Origin: Proteiniborus sp. DW1
GTDB taxonomy: Bacteria; Bacillota; Clostridia; Tissierellales; Proteiniboraceae
Length of the DNA: 64,000 nucleotides
Direction: 5' to 3'
Assembly (NCBI RefSeq): GCF_900095305.1
Contig: NZ_FMDO01000014.1
Coordinates: 62,001-126,000, forward strand
This document shows, piece after piece, positions 8,841 through 16,906 of this stretch. Each line of letters opens with the position of its first letter. Within the stretch, counting starts at the first letter, position 1. The notes below the pieces were generated by a model. The model did no database searches, was not told the DNA's origin, and saw nothing but the letters and a program-made list of their open reading frames with translations. The translations under genes were made by a program, and so were the position numbers.

Positions 8841-9425
8841 ATGAATCAAGATGAAAGAATGTTCTCAATTGACGTCCAAAGCGTAAATTTAGCAGAATAC
8901 AGTTCAAAGGGGATAGTTCTAGATATTGGTGGAGGAGGAGAAGGCATTATTGGACAACTTCTAGGTGACAAGGTAGTTGCAATTGATCCTAGAAGTGATG
9001 AACTTGAAGAAGCAGCTGAAGGGCCATTGAAAATCGTCATGGATGCAAGAGAATTGAAATTTTTAAATAAAACTTTTGATGAAGCAACTTCATTTTTTAC
9101 ATTGATGTACATAGAAAAGCAGTATCACCAAAAAGTTTTTGAAGAAGTATATAGAGTTTTAAAAGATGATGGAGAATTTACTGTATGGGATGTTACTATT
9201 CCGCCTTATCCTGGTGGAACAAAAGATATATTTTTGGTACCTCTCGAGATTGAACTAAGAGGTAAAAAGATCACAACAACTTATGGGGTGTTATGGACTA
9301 AATCTGGACAAGACATGAATTACTATATTCAATTAGGAGAAAGAGTGGGATTTGAAGTTGTAAAGAAAGAAAAGAATAAGCAAATATATTGTATTGGGTT
9401 TAAGAAGAAAACTAATGCCAACTAA
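8841..9425 (+). CDS. class I SAM-dependent methyltransferase
   Basis: A 194-residue methyltransferase of the Methyltransf_11 type. Motif I is VLDIGGGGEG near residue 27, binding S-adenosylmethionine, followed by the acidic VVAIDPRSDE (motif post-I) near 45 and MDAREL near 67. The motif IV region reads FDEATSFFTLMYI, followed by the helix EEVYRVLKDDGEF typical of class I enzymes. The substrate cannot be inferred. The start has a GAGAGGTGA site. Downstream spacing to the VOC gene is 99 bases, so cotranscription is possible. Confidence 0.85.
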   Translation: MNQDERMFSIDVQSVNLAEYSSKGIVLDIGGGGEGIIGQLLGDKVVAIDPRSDELEEAAEGPLKIVMDARELKFLNKTFDEATSFFTLMYIEKQYHQKVFEEVYRVLKDDGEFTVWDVTIPPYPGGTKDIFLVPLEIELRGKKITTTYGVLWTKSGQDMNYYIQLGERVGFEVVKKEKNKQIYCIGFKKKTNAN

Positions 9426-9524
9426 TATAACCGGATAGTGCTTATACTTATCTTAACATGTCTATTCGCACAAAGTAAAAAAATACAAAAATATATTAGG
9501 GTTATTGCAAAAGGAGGATTATCA

Positions 9525-9983
9525 ATGGGTAAAGAGTTTGCATTTTCCCGTATTGGATATGTTTATGTTCCAACTACAAATATTGATGAATCTATAAAAT
9601 GGTACACAGAGAATTTGGAATTTAAATTGATGGATAAGTTTCAAGATCGAGGTTCTTTCTTGGCAGTTTTACATCATCCTCATAAAAATTCTATTGCATT
9701 ACTTCTTATCGAAACAGTAAACAAGCAATCATTAGAAATAATAAGGAATGGGGAGCCTTTTCCAATAATGGAGCTTGATTGTCCAAACATTGATTATACA
9801 TATAACTTATTGAAGACTAAGGGAATAGAAGTCGGAGATTTATATACTCTTGGAGATGGAGAAGCTAAGTATTTTTATTTCAGAGATAATGAAGGAAATT
9901 TATTAGAAGCAGCATGGTCTAAATGGGATGTAGTAGATGAATATAAAGAGGATTTTCTTAAGGAAAAGAATAAAGAAAATTAA
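9525..9983 (+). CDS. VOC superfamily (glyoxalase/bleomycin resistance-like) protein
   Basis: A 152-residue vicinal-oxygen-chelate fold protein. The N-terminal half begins RIGYVYVPTTNIDESIKWY, the typical opening helix and strand; the second half has PNIDYTYNLLKTKGIEV and YFYFRDNEGNLLEAAW, where DxxGN and the Glu before AAW fit the metal-side beta strand. I use ATG 9525 because AAGGAGG at 9511-9516 precedes it; the open frame extends 29 codons further upstream without a ribosome site. Members include glyoxalases, dioxygenases and antibiotic-binding proteins, so the role is open. Confidence 0.82.
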   Translation: MGKEFAFSRIGYVYVPTTNIDESIKWYTENLEFKLMDKFQDRGSFLAVLHHPHKNSIALLLIETVNKQSLEIIRNGEPFPIMELDCPNIDYTYNLLKTKGIEVGDLYTLGDGEAKYFYFRDNEGNLLEAAWSKWDVVDEYKEDFLKEKNKEN

Positions 9984-10203
9984 GATTAAAAGGATCCTAC
10001 ACAAAAATAAATTAAATAATGGGTCAATAACTTATTTTCAGTGTACTAACTTCTTTGAGTTATTAGCTTTTTCTAAAAATGAAAAAGAATATAGTTTTTA
10101 ACAGATTTCCATGCAATTAGTTTCAGTCTGGATATTAAATATAAGAAGTTATATAATACATTAAAAAATCCTTATTGCAAAATATAAGGCTAGGGGGCAT
10201 AAT

Positions 10204-10629
10204 ATGCTGAAGGTTAACTTTTATGAGCTAAACACTATTGAAGATAGCAAACTTCAATTTGCAGTCATTATGGCAAGGTATGAAGGTAAATGGATTTTTG
10301 TAAGACATAAAGAGAGGCTAACTTGGGAGATTCCAGGTGGACATAGAGAAAAAAATGAAAGCATTGACATGACAGCTTCTAGAGAACTGATTGAAGAAAC
10401 TGGAGCGAGAAAGTTTAATATTTTTCCAGTATGTGTGTATTCAGTATTTAAATCTGAAATCGAGTCTTATGGGCAATTATTTTATTCTGAAGTGGAGTAC
10501 CTAGGTGAATTGCCAAGTTCTGAAATAGGTGAAATAAAGTTGTCTTACACTATGCCTGAGAACTTAACTTATCCTTTAATTCAGCCATGCTTATTTAAGA
10601 AGGTCGAAGAATTATATATGATAGAGTGA
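10204..10629 (+). CDS. Nudix hydrolase
   Basis: A 141-residue Nudix protein, shorter than and distinct from the one near 3.4 kb. The box is complete: GGHREKNESIDMTASRELIE then ETGA at about residues 50-72. The N-terminal VRHKERLTWEIPGG strand resembles the YtkD/MutT-like group that acts on nucleotides in Bacillus, but I cannot assign a substrate. CTAGGGGG lies before the ATG. Noncoding gaps of about 220 and 410 bases flank it. Confidence 0.85.
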   Translation: MLKVNFYELNTIEDSKLQFAVIMARYEGKWIFVRHKERLTWEIPGGHREKNESIDMTASRELIEETGARKFNIFPVCVYSVFKSEIESYGQLFYSEVEYLGELPSSEIGEIKLSYTMPENLTYPLIQPCLFKKVEELYMIE

Positions 10630-11040
10630 TACAATGATTTAGGAAAAAGAATTTAAAGAGCTAGGCTATTTCTGATATTATACTTCCAAGTAGACAGTCT
10701 AATTAAGACTACCTACCAATAACGTATTTTTACTAGAGATGTATTTACTGAGTATTCAATTGCCATTTTATTATGACTACTTTTTTATATTTTGGCAATT
10801 GTTGGTTTGAAAAGAAGGATTTTGACAAAAAATATAGAATTGCATGTGTAATAAGATGGAAAACAAATGAAGATTTTTAAAATTTTCTCTATAAACTTGA
10901 ATTAGTTAACCTAGCTATTTAAAGGGTTATAAAACTGATTAGATTTAAGAAAATTGATAGTTATCGGGGTTATAGTCAGGAATAATACTATTGTTTTGTG
11001 GCTATGAGAATGTGCATTTATCTTTAAGGGGGTATGGTAA
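10630..11040. other. 411-base noncoding gap with inverted repeats
   Basis: No open frame with a plausible start was found. It holds a short hairpin AGTCT-AATTA-AGACT (10696-10710) and a wider inverted repeat, CAATTGCCA (10757-10765) with TGGCAATTG (10793-10801), with 27 AT-rich bases between. Either could be a decayed terminator or a small mobile-repeat relic. The last bases carry the AAGGGGG ribosome site of the next gene. Confidence 0.4.
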
Positions 11041-11886
11041 ATGACAAAAGAAATATTGACACGATGTGGCTATAGGTGTGATTTATGTTTGGCATACAAG
11101 GAGAACATTGACAAGGAAGACAGAAGACAAGTGCTAAGTGATGGGTGGTTTAGGTTTTTTGGATTTAGAATAAAGGCAGAGAATATTTACTGCGAAGGAT
11201 GTATTAGTTCAGATTGCTTGACTGCATGTTTAATTGATAAAGGGTGTCCTGTTAGACCTTGTGTAATCGAAAAAGGATACGAAAATTGCTCACAGTGCGA
11301 TAAGTATATATGTGAAAAGTTTGAGGAAAGGGCTGTTAGACTAGAGGATATTCAAGATAAAATTCAAGAAAAAATCAAAAGAAATGATTATAGGGATATT
11401 ATTAAACCATATGAGAATATTAAAAGGTTAAACGAACTAAGAGAGAGACAAGGTCAATTTTCTAGAATGTTTAATGAAAATATCAAGCCCAACGAAGAGA
11501 GTATGAAAAAATTTATTGAAGAGAAAAACGTTGTAGAGCTTTGGGATAAGCTTATTAACTTTATCGAACATAATTATAAACTTGATAAATATATCAACTA
11601 TGGTGGAAAAAAATATGGCTGGGAAATACACTATAAATACGGTAAAAAAACAATCATTTCAATTCATCCTGAAAGAAGAGCTTTTACTGTCTTATTTACA
11701 TTTGGTAAGAAGGAGTTGGAAAGTTTCAATAGTATAAAGGACCAAGTAGGTAAGGCAACACTAGATTTGGTAGATGGCACTAAGCATTATCATGATGGAA
11801 AATGGATTTGGTTAAGAGTTACTGATAACGAACAATTGAATGATGTGCTGATATTGTTGAAGATAAAGAAAAAACCAAATCATTGA
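11041..11886 (+). CDS. DUF3795-DUF3788 two-domain protein
   Basis: A 281-residue protein that seems to fuse two small families. Residues about 5-95 are a cysteine-rich DUF3795-like domain (CGYRCDLCLAY, then CEGCISSDCLTACLIDKGC, CVIEKGYENCSQCDKYIC), a likely metal or Fe-S site. Residues about 150-280 resemble DUF3788: INYGGKKYGWEIHYKYGKK, RAFTVLFTFGKKE, DGTKHYHDGKWIWLRV. Neither family has a firm biochemical role. AAGGGGG precedes ATG 11041. A short open frame overlapping its stop looks like a GNAT remnant, not an operon partner. Confidence 0.75.
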   Translation: MTKEILTRCGYRCDLCLAYKENIDKEDRRQVLSDGWFRFFGFRIKAENIYCEGCISSDCLTACLIDKGCPVRPCVIEKGYENCSQCDKYICEKFEERAVRLEDIQDKIQEKIKRNDYRDIIKPYENIKRLNELRERQGQFSRMFNENIKPNEESMKKFIEEKNVVELWDKLINFIEHNYKLDKYINYGGKKYGWEIHYKYGKKTIISIHPERRAFTVLFTFGKKELESFNSIKDQVGKATLDLVDGTKHYHDGKWIWLRVTDNEQLNDVLILLKIKKKPNH

Positions 11887-12122
11887 ATAGGATGGTTGAT
11901 GACGGGCTGGCAGATATTTGCTGTACTACTATACATAGTGAATACAAAAACTGTGGACTTGAACTAGATTTGCTTTCTAAGTCACTCTATGATATCTTTC
12001 AGGAAGGAAAAGAGAGAGTTTTAAACTTTATAGATGAAGATGCAGATGATGAATTACAGGCAGCTTTAAAGGTAGGATTTAAGCAGATTGATAGTTATAG
12101 AGGTTATAGGTTGAAACTATAA
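11883..12122 (+). pseudogene. C-terminal fragment of a GNAT acetyltransferase
   Basis: An 79-codon frame overlaps the stop of the DUF3788 gene and has no ribosome site. Its translation contains HSEYKNCGLELDLL followed by a helix, then FIDEDADDELQAALKVGFK and YRGYRLKL, which resembles the second half of a GNAT domain (motif A helix, motif B and the final strand). The N-terminal half and start are absent, so I read it as a decayed remnant. It could be a real 79-residue protein started at TTG 11883, but nothing supports that. Confidence 0.5.
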
Positions 12123-12201
12123 ATATAGTATTCTTACTAAAGAGCCTTTTTTGAAATACAAAATGAAGATATAGCACAAATAAATTTAAGAGGTGACATA
12201 T

Positions 12202-12564
12202 ATGTTCTATCAAAAAGACTGGATCATGAAACAGATACAAAGTATGATTCAATTGATTGCTAGATTTTTCTTTAAGAAAGATATTATTAAGTATAAAATA
12301 GTTGATGAAACAAACATTACTCAAACTGACTTATTACATAAAGAACTTGTAGGACTTATAAATTCACTAAGAATAAACGAAGCAGAAAACTTATTATTTG
12401 AACGTATCAGAACAAACGATTTAAACTACCTTGCAGTAGCACTTGATTTTTATAGAAGGTTAAATGAGTTAAGTGATGAACAGCTAGAAGAAGCCGACTT
12501 TTCCAGAGATGAAATAAAGAATGGACTCGAGGAGATTTCAAGAATGTACGGGTTAAAATTATAG
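12202..12564 (+). CDS. DUF6483 family protein
   Basis: A 120-residue helical protein: DWIMKQIQSMIQLIARFFF, then DETNITQTDLLHKELVGLI, EAENLLFERI, and LALDFYRRLNELSDEQLEE-type helices, ending SRMYGLKL. This layout matches the DUF6483 family of Firmicutes, whose function is unknown. I use ATG 12202, spaced from the GAGGTGA site at 12191-12197; the GTG inside that site is unlikely. The next gene starts nine bases downstream with its own AGGAGG, so the two form an operon. Confidence 0.75.
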   Translation: MFYQKDWIMKQIQSMIQLIARFFFKKDIIKYKIVDETNITQTDLLHKELVGLINSLRINEAENLLFERIRTNDLNYLAVALDFYRRLNELSDEQLEEADFSRDEIKNGLEEISRMYGLKL

Positions 12565-12573
12565 GAGGAAAAA

Positions 12574-13599
12574 ATGACAATAAAATTTCTAAAACAGTTG
12601 ATGTTACTTCCAAAAGAAGAATACATAATAAACAAACGTGTAAATATAAAAGGCTTAGATATTCATTTGTTGAGTTTTACAATAGAAGAAGATAAAAATC
12701 ATCTTTGGTTTATGTATCAAGATAAAGACTTATTTGATATAGATTTAGAAGAGCCACATTGTGAAGCTGTGACAGAGCTTAAGACAAATCGAAAAGAGTT
12801 ACTGCGTGGGATTGAAGCAGATAAAATAAATAAGTATTTTCACATAAGACAAATGGAAATACAAGGACAAATTGTTAGTTTCGACTCAGCAAGCTATAGC
12901 TACCTTTATGATATGAGCAATAAGGAGGCTATGCAGCTTCAGCACTTTGCAGAAAAAGCTTTAATTCCTACTGAGTGGAATGAAGTACCCTTGAGAACTA
13001 TAGTTATTGGGTCATACGAGCAAGTTAAAGATGAGATTGCTCCTATTATTGATGATACTAAGGAACTATCAATAAAGCTACATATAGATAGGAGTTTTAA
13101 AGAAGTACTTATTCAATGTCCTTTTAAAGTAAAGTTTGGCAAACAAGAAAAAGGAACTAAAGTTAAATACTATGATCCAATACTTGAACAAGATCTATAC
13201 TTTTATATAGATGAAATATATTCCTTTGATCCATATGAAGATATAATTCAAAAAACTGAGAGAATAGAAGATTCACATATGCGAGAAGAAGTACTTGAGC
13301 GCCATATAGAAGCATTGGAAGATATGTGTCCAAGAAATAAGAATCTAGCCGTTATTAAATATGAATCTACAGACAATGTACAACTTAATTTTATGATGAA
13401 AGACTATCTAGATTCAGAGCCAATACGTCGCAATTCAGCTACTTCAATGGGATTTATTAGTACATCCAAAGAAATTGGTATCAATGGAAATAAAGTGAGA
13501 GAATGTGTACTCCAGCCTGTAGACAAAGACTTTAACGGAGAACTAGAAATCGAGCTGTTTTCACGATATGTTGAAATACCAGAGGAAACTATACAATGA
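12574..13599 (+). CDS. conserved hypothetical protein, unknown family
   Basis: A 341-residue soluble protein with no signal peptide, membrane segment or recognisable catalytic motif. It is acidic and rich in Glu, Asp and Lys. The order of segments suggests an N-terminal alpha/beta domain (to about residue 160) and a C-terminal domain with a DSHMREEVLERHIEALEDMC helix near 230 and a beta-rich end. The tight spacing to the DUF6483 gene (nine bases) suggests joint function. I cannot name the family. Confidence 0.6.
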   Translation: MTIKFLKQLMLLPKEEYIINKRVNIKGLDIHLLSFTIEEDKNHLWFMYQDKDLFDIDLEEPHCEAVTELKTNRKELLRGIEADKINKYFHIRQMEIQGQIVSFDSASYSYLYDMSNKEAMQLQHFAEKALIPTEWNEVPLRTIVIGSYEQVKDEIAPIIDDTKELSIKLHIDRSFKEVLIQCPFKVKFGKQEKGTKVKYYDPILEQDLYFYIDEIYSFDPYEDIIQKTERIEDSHMREEVLERHIEALEDMCPRNKNLAVIKYESTDNVQLNFMMKDYLDSEPIRRNSATSMGFISTSKEIGINGNKVRECVLQPVDKDFNGELEIELFSRYVEIPEETIQ

Positions 13600-13675
13600 T
13601 TTTCGTAAAACTTAACCATTGCCTAAAATAGAAATATGTATTAAAATAGACAAAAAACATAAGGAGATGAACAAA

Positions 13676-13939
13676 ATGATTTTATATGCTGCCATATTAA
13701 AAACCATAGATCCTAAAAAGGATGCTGAAATACTAGATGTACATAAGGCTTATCTACAAAAATACATAGATGAAGGTAAAATATTTGCGAAGGGGCCATT
13801 TACAGACCACAGTGGTGGATTAGTGATCTACAAGGTTGACAGCTACGAAGAAGCTAAAAAACTAGCAGAAAATGACCCAGCAGTACTAGAGAAGTCTAGA
13901 ACTCTTACATTGAAAGAGTGGAGAAGTAATATAGAATAA
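13676..13939 (+). CDS. YciI family protein
   Basis: An 87-residue protein with the YCII-related (dimeric ferredoxin-like) fold. It shows LDVHKAYLQKYIDEGKIFAKG, where the His is the conserved position of the family, then GPFTDHSGGLVIYKVDSYEE and a C-terminal NDPAVLEK. Its small size and DPAV/GPF pattern fit YciI proteins, some of which act on chlorinated or glutathione-like compounds; this one is unassigned. I use ATG 13676 with AAGGAGA at 13661-13667, rather than the open frame that reaches 19 codons upstream. It ends 14 bases before the next promoter region. Confidence 0.8.
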   Translation: MILYAAILKTIDPKKDAEILDVHKAYLQKYIDEGKIFAKGPFTDHSGGLVIYKVDSYEEAKKLAENDPAVLEKSRTLTLKEWRSNIE

Positions 13940-13952
13940 ATTTTTTTCCTTC

Positions 13953-13982
13953 TTGATTAAATATACCCCTATGGGGTATAAT
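13953..13982 (+). promoter_or_regulatory. promoter with embedded CsoR/CstR-type operator
   Basis: The -35 TTGATT (13953-13958) and -10 TATAAT (13977-13982) are separated by 18 bases. Between and overlapping them lies a perfect inverted repeat, TATACCCC TAT GGGGTATA (13962-13980), eight-base arms with a three-base spacer. Operators of the form ATACCC(C)...(G)GGGTAT are known for the CsoR/CstR family of copper and persulfide sensors. Binding here would block RNA polymerase. The regulator is not in this window. Which ligand (copper or persulfide) applies is inference; the glutaredoxin downstream favours thiol or persulfide stress. Confidence 0.8.
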
Positions 13983-14014
13983 AATAATACAATGAAATCA
14001 AGGAGGAGTTTTTT

Positions 14015-14239
14015 ATGTCAAATGTAATTATTTATTCAAGTAATTCATGTGGATACTGTGTATTAGCAAAGGAATATCTACAAGAAAAAGGTGTGAACTA
14101 CGAAGAAAAAAATATCAGTACTGACCCATCAGCTAGGAAAGAATTGATGCAAAAAGGATATATGGGAGTACCAGTAATCATTGTTAATGGAGAAGAAATA
14201 GTAGGCTTTGATAAAGCAAGATTAGAAGAACTTTTATAA
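14015..14239 (+). CDS. glutaredoxin-like (NrdH/thioredoxin fold) protein
   Basis: A 74-residue single-domain redox protein. The active site is CGYC at residues 12-15 in the context NSCGYCVLAKEYL, followed by a cis-Pro segment MGVPVIIVNGEEIVGFD near residue 52. The size suits NrdH-like or 'glutaredoxin-like' electrothiol carriers in anaerobes, which exchange dithiols with thioredoxin reductase or ribonucleotide reductase. The site AAGGAGGAG precedes ATG 14015. Transcription appears controlled by the CsoR/CstR-type operator at 13962-13980, and a terminator at 14288 makes the gene monocistronic. Confidence 0.88.
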   Translation: MSNVIIYSSNSCGYCVLAKEYLQEKGVNYEEKNISTDPSARKELMQKGYMGVPVIIVNGEEIVGFDKARLEELL

Positions 14240-14287
14240 TCTAATAAAATAGCTTAATATAGTTAGAATACTTAAAATCAATTTTTT

Positions 14288-14323
14288 AGTCCTATATGTG
14301 AATAATTCACTATAGGGCTTTTT
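14288..14323 (+). terminator. Rho-independent terminator
   Basis: A stem with one bulge (GTCCTATA-x-GTGAA against TTCACTATAGGGC) is followed by TTTTT. It closes the glutaredoxin transcript. Confidence 0.75.
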
Positions 14324-14384
14324 GTTATTTATTACATTTTTCTTACAAATTTCCTACTTTTAATACTTACAACATGAAATGTAG

Positions 14385-14390
14385 TATAAT
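14385..14390 (+). promoter_or_regulatory. putative -10 element for the ABC/MoxR operon
   Basis: TATAAT stands about 105 bases before the first gene of the long operon, in the only gap after the preceding terminator. No convincing -35 hexamer lies at the usual spacing. The long 5' leader (14400-14494) shows no riboswitch I recognise. Confidence 0.4.
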
Positions 14391-14494
14391 AAATTCAGTC
14401 TCATTTAGAGGAAATATATAAGAACTACACAGGGAACAAATGGCCAGTATTTTCGTTAAACAACTATAATCATCGTCATAAGGAGTGAATTAGA

Positions 14495-16906
14495 ATGGAC
14501 AAAAAATTTAAGGTAACATTATTATTAGCCATTATATTAGCCTTTTCATTAGGGCTTTCAGGGGTAGTCTTCGCAGAAGTACCTTTTGAAGTCAAGACTA
14601 GTATAGGTTTTAACGGATTTTATAAATATGAATATGTCACACCAATAAATATCGAGGTAAAAAACAATGTAAAAGATTTAAATGGAAAAATTCAGGTTCT
14701 TTTTGAGAATACAGCCAGTTCAGATAAAAAACTATATACTGCTTATACAAAGGATATTGATATAGCTGAAGGGACTACAAAGACTATAAACATGGAGTTT
14801 AAACTAGATAGGCATATAGGAGAATATAAAGTAAGAATTTTAGATGAAAATGATAAAGTAATATGGGAAAATAAACCTATAGCATTTCCTTCTGCTAAAG
14901 CTTCTAATACAGTAGGAGTTGGGATACTAAGTGATGAATATGAATCTTTAGGGTACTTACCACTTATGGTATTTTCAAACCCAGAAGATAGTAGTGGAAA
15001 AAGAGCCACAGTTATGTGCGATTTAAGCGAACAGTTACCTACTGATACAAGATTCTTAGAAATGCTAAATGTAATTATAATCAATAATTATAACACTGAA
15101 AAGCTAACTACAGAAGAGAAAAATGCCTTAAACCAATGGATAAATAATGGAGGGGTACTGTTAATAGGCACAGGTCCAAGCTATAATAAGACATTAAAGG
15201 GCCTAGAAGATTTTAATTATATAAATGTAACTGGAACCTCAACAATTACTGAATTTAAGAACATGAAGGATTCTAGTGGAGATCCTTTTACTCCGAACTC
15301 TCCACTTCAAATAATAAATGCAACCTCAGATACAGGTAATGTTATCCTTGAGGAGGAAAAACGTCCCATTATATTTGCTAAGAGTAGTGGAAAAGGAAAG
15401 ATTATAATATCTGTTTTTGACTTAGGGCTAAGTCCTTTTCTAGATTGGAGTGGAAAAGACAAGTTCATACAAAGTATATTAGCAGGAGATATTTCAGGAG
15501 TATATACAGGAAATAATATAAGAAGCCACAATTATCCTTATAAATTTCACTCTATAAACCAATATATTCCAACAGACAAAGCGCCTTCTGTAAAAGTAAT
15601 CATTACTATACTTATGATATTTACTATAATAGCAGGACCAATTAATTATTTAGTTTTAAGAATATTAGATAAAAGAGAAATGGCGTGGATTACTATACCT
15701 GCCTTATCAATTATATTCTCCTTAGTAATGCTTATCTGGGGTTCTGGGACTAGCTTTAAGAATCCTCTAATGAATAATGTTTCTGTTATTAGCATAAACA
15801 ATGAGTTAAATAGCTATGATATAAGCACTCATTCAGGAGTCATAAGCTTTAAAAATGGTGATGTAAATATTAGTTCAAGTGAAAACACAGCCATATTTCC
15901 AAATATCAGCTATGGTTACAATGATTATATGAATTTCAATAATGAAGATATTGTCTTAGAATATATTTTGCAAAAGAATAATACTATTTCCTTTAAAGAT
16001 AGAGGGGTTTGGGATATACAGCAAATTACATTAAAAGAAACCAAGAAACTAGAGCAAAACATAATTCAAGACTTAAAGCTAAAGGAGGATATCATATCAG
16101 GGGAAATAAAAAATAACACAAATATGGATTTAGAAGATGCTTTCTTATTCTATAGCTATGGTTTTCATAAGCTTGGAGATATTAAAAGTGGAGAATCAAA
16201 ATCTATAAGTTTTAGTTTTAATACTTTAAATTCTTCTAACAAATCCGGAGCCATGCAAAAAGATTTGTATCCTTTGTTAGATTCCATATATCCTTGGAAT
16301 AGTAATCCAACAGTAGTAAATAATCAGAAAACCACACTTACAGAAGATATAAAAAGGAGGATACTGGAGGATTATTTGGTATATAATGATGATTTTATTA
16401 ATAATGGATTATATTTAATAGCTTGGAATACAGACAATCTATCTAGTGATATAACTGTAAATGGAAAAGTAGTGGAGAGAATTGATAGAAATATTATTAC
16501 TATGAAGATTGATTTGAAATATGAAAAAGGTGATTTAGTAGAAATACCATATGGTATCTTATCACCACTAGTATTAGAAATGACAGGTTTAGATTATCAG
16601 CCTTATGAAAGAAGCTTCTTTGGACAAGGTGATGTAGTGATGTCTGTAAAATCAGACGAAAAAATAGATTTTAAAGAGATAAATATTAATCTAACATATG
16701 CTAGACTATCCTCGGGAAATAAAGTTTGGTTATATAATTACGATAATAATCAATGGGATGAAGTAACAGGCTTCAACATAGTAATAGACCGTAACAACAA
16801 AGATAACTATTATGATGAGGTTCAGGGTGCTAAACTAAAGATTAGTTTAGATGGAAATGACCATATGTGGATGCCTAAATTTTCTGTAAAGGGGGTAGCT
16901 AAATAA
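14495..16906 (+). CDS. exported membrane protein of ABC/MoxR operon
   Basis: An 803-residue protein that starts the operon. Residues 1-27 are a signal peptide with a VVFA|E cleavage site. An Ig-like beta region follows, then about 195-235 NNYNTEKLTTEEKNALNQW and NNGGVLLIGTGPS, a glutamine-amidotransferase-like fold seen in transporter accessory proteins. Two membrane helices lie near 365-418 (VKVIITILMIFTIIAGPINY and ALSIIFSLVMLIWG), with a second large extracytoplasmic beta domain behind. The protein is thus anchored in mid-length with both large domains outside. It overlaps the ATPase gene by one base. The GldG-like arrangement (auxiliary exported GATase-like domain beside an ABC-2 pair) is my comparison, not a proven homology. 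Confidence 0.7.
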   Translation: MDKKFKVTLLLAIILAFSLGLSGVVFAEVPFEVKTSIGFNGFYKYEYVTPINIEVKNNVKDLNGKIQVLFENTASSDKKLYTAYTKDIDIAEGTTKTINMEFKLDRHIGEYKVRILDENDKVIWENKPIAFPSAKASNTVGVGILSDEYESLGYLPLMVFSNPEDSSGKRATVMCDLSEQLPTDTRFLEMLNVIIINNYNTEKLTTEEKNALNQWINNGGVLLIGTGPSYNKTLKGLEDFNYINVTGTSTITEFKNMKDSSGDPFTPNSPLQIINATSDTGNVILEEEKRPIIFAKSSGKGKIIISVFDLGLSPFLDWSGKDKFIQSILAGDISGVYTGNNIRSHNYPYKFHSINQYIPTDKAPSVKVIITILMIFTIIAGPINYLVLRILDKREMAWITIPALSIIFSLVMLIWGSGTSFKNPLMNNVSVISINNELNSYDISTHSGVISFKNGDVNISSSENTAIFPNISYGYNDYMNFNNEDIVLEYILQKNNTISFKDRGVWDIQQITLKETKKLEQNIIQDLKLKEDIISGEIKNNTNMDLEDAFLFYSYGFHKLGDIKSGESKSISFSFNTLNSSNKSGAMQKDLYPLLDSIYPWNSNPTVVNNQKTTLTEDIKRRILEDYLVYNDDFINNGLYLIAWNTDNLSSDITVNGKVVERIDRNIITMKIDLKYEKGDLVEIPYGILSPLVLEMTGLDYQPYERSFFGQGDVVMSVKSDEKIDFKEININLTYARLSSGNKVWLYNYDNNQWDEVTGFNIVIDRNNKDNYYDEVQGAKLKISLDGNDHMWMPKFSVKGVAK

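Noticed and set aside
2100-13950. Integron-like gene cassette array
   Set aside because: The small genes and gaps recall cassettes, but I see no repeated attC-like palindromes between them and no integrase.
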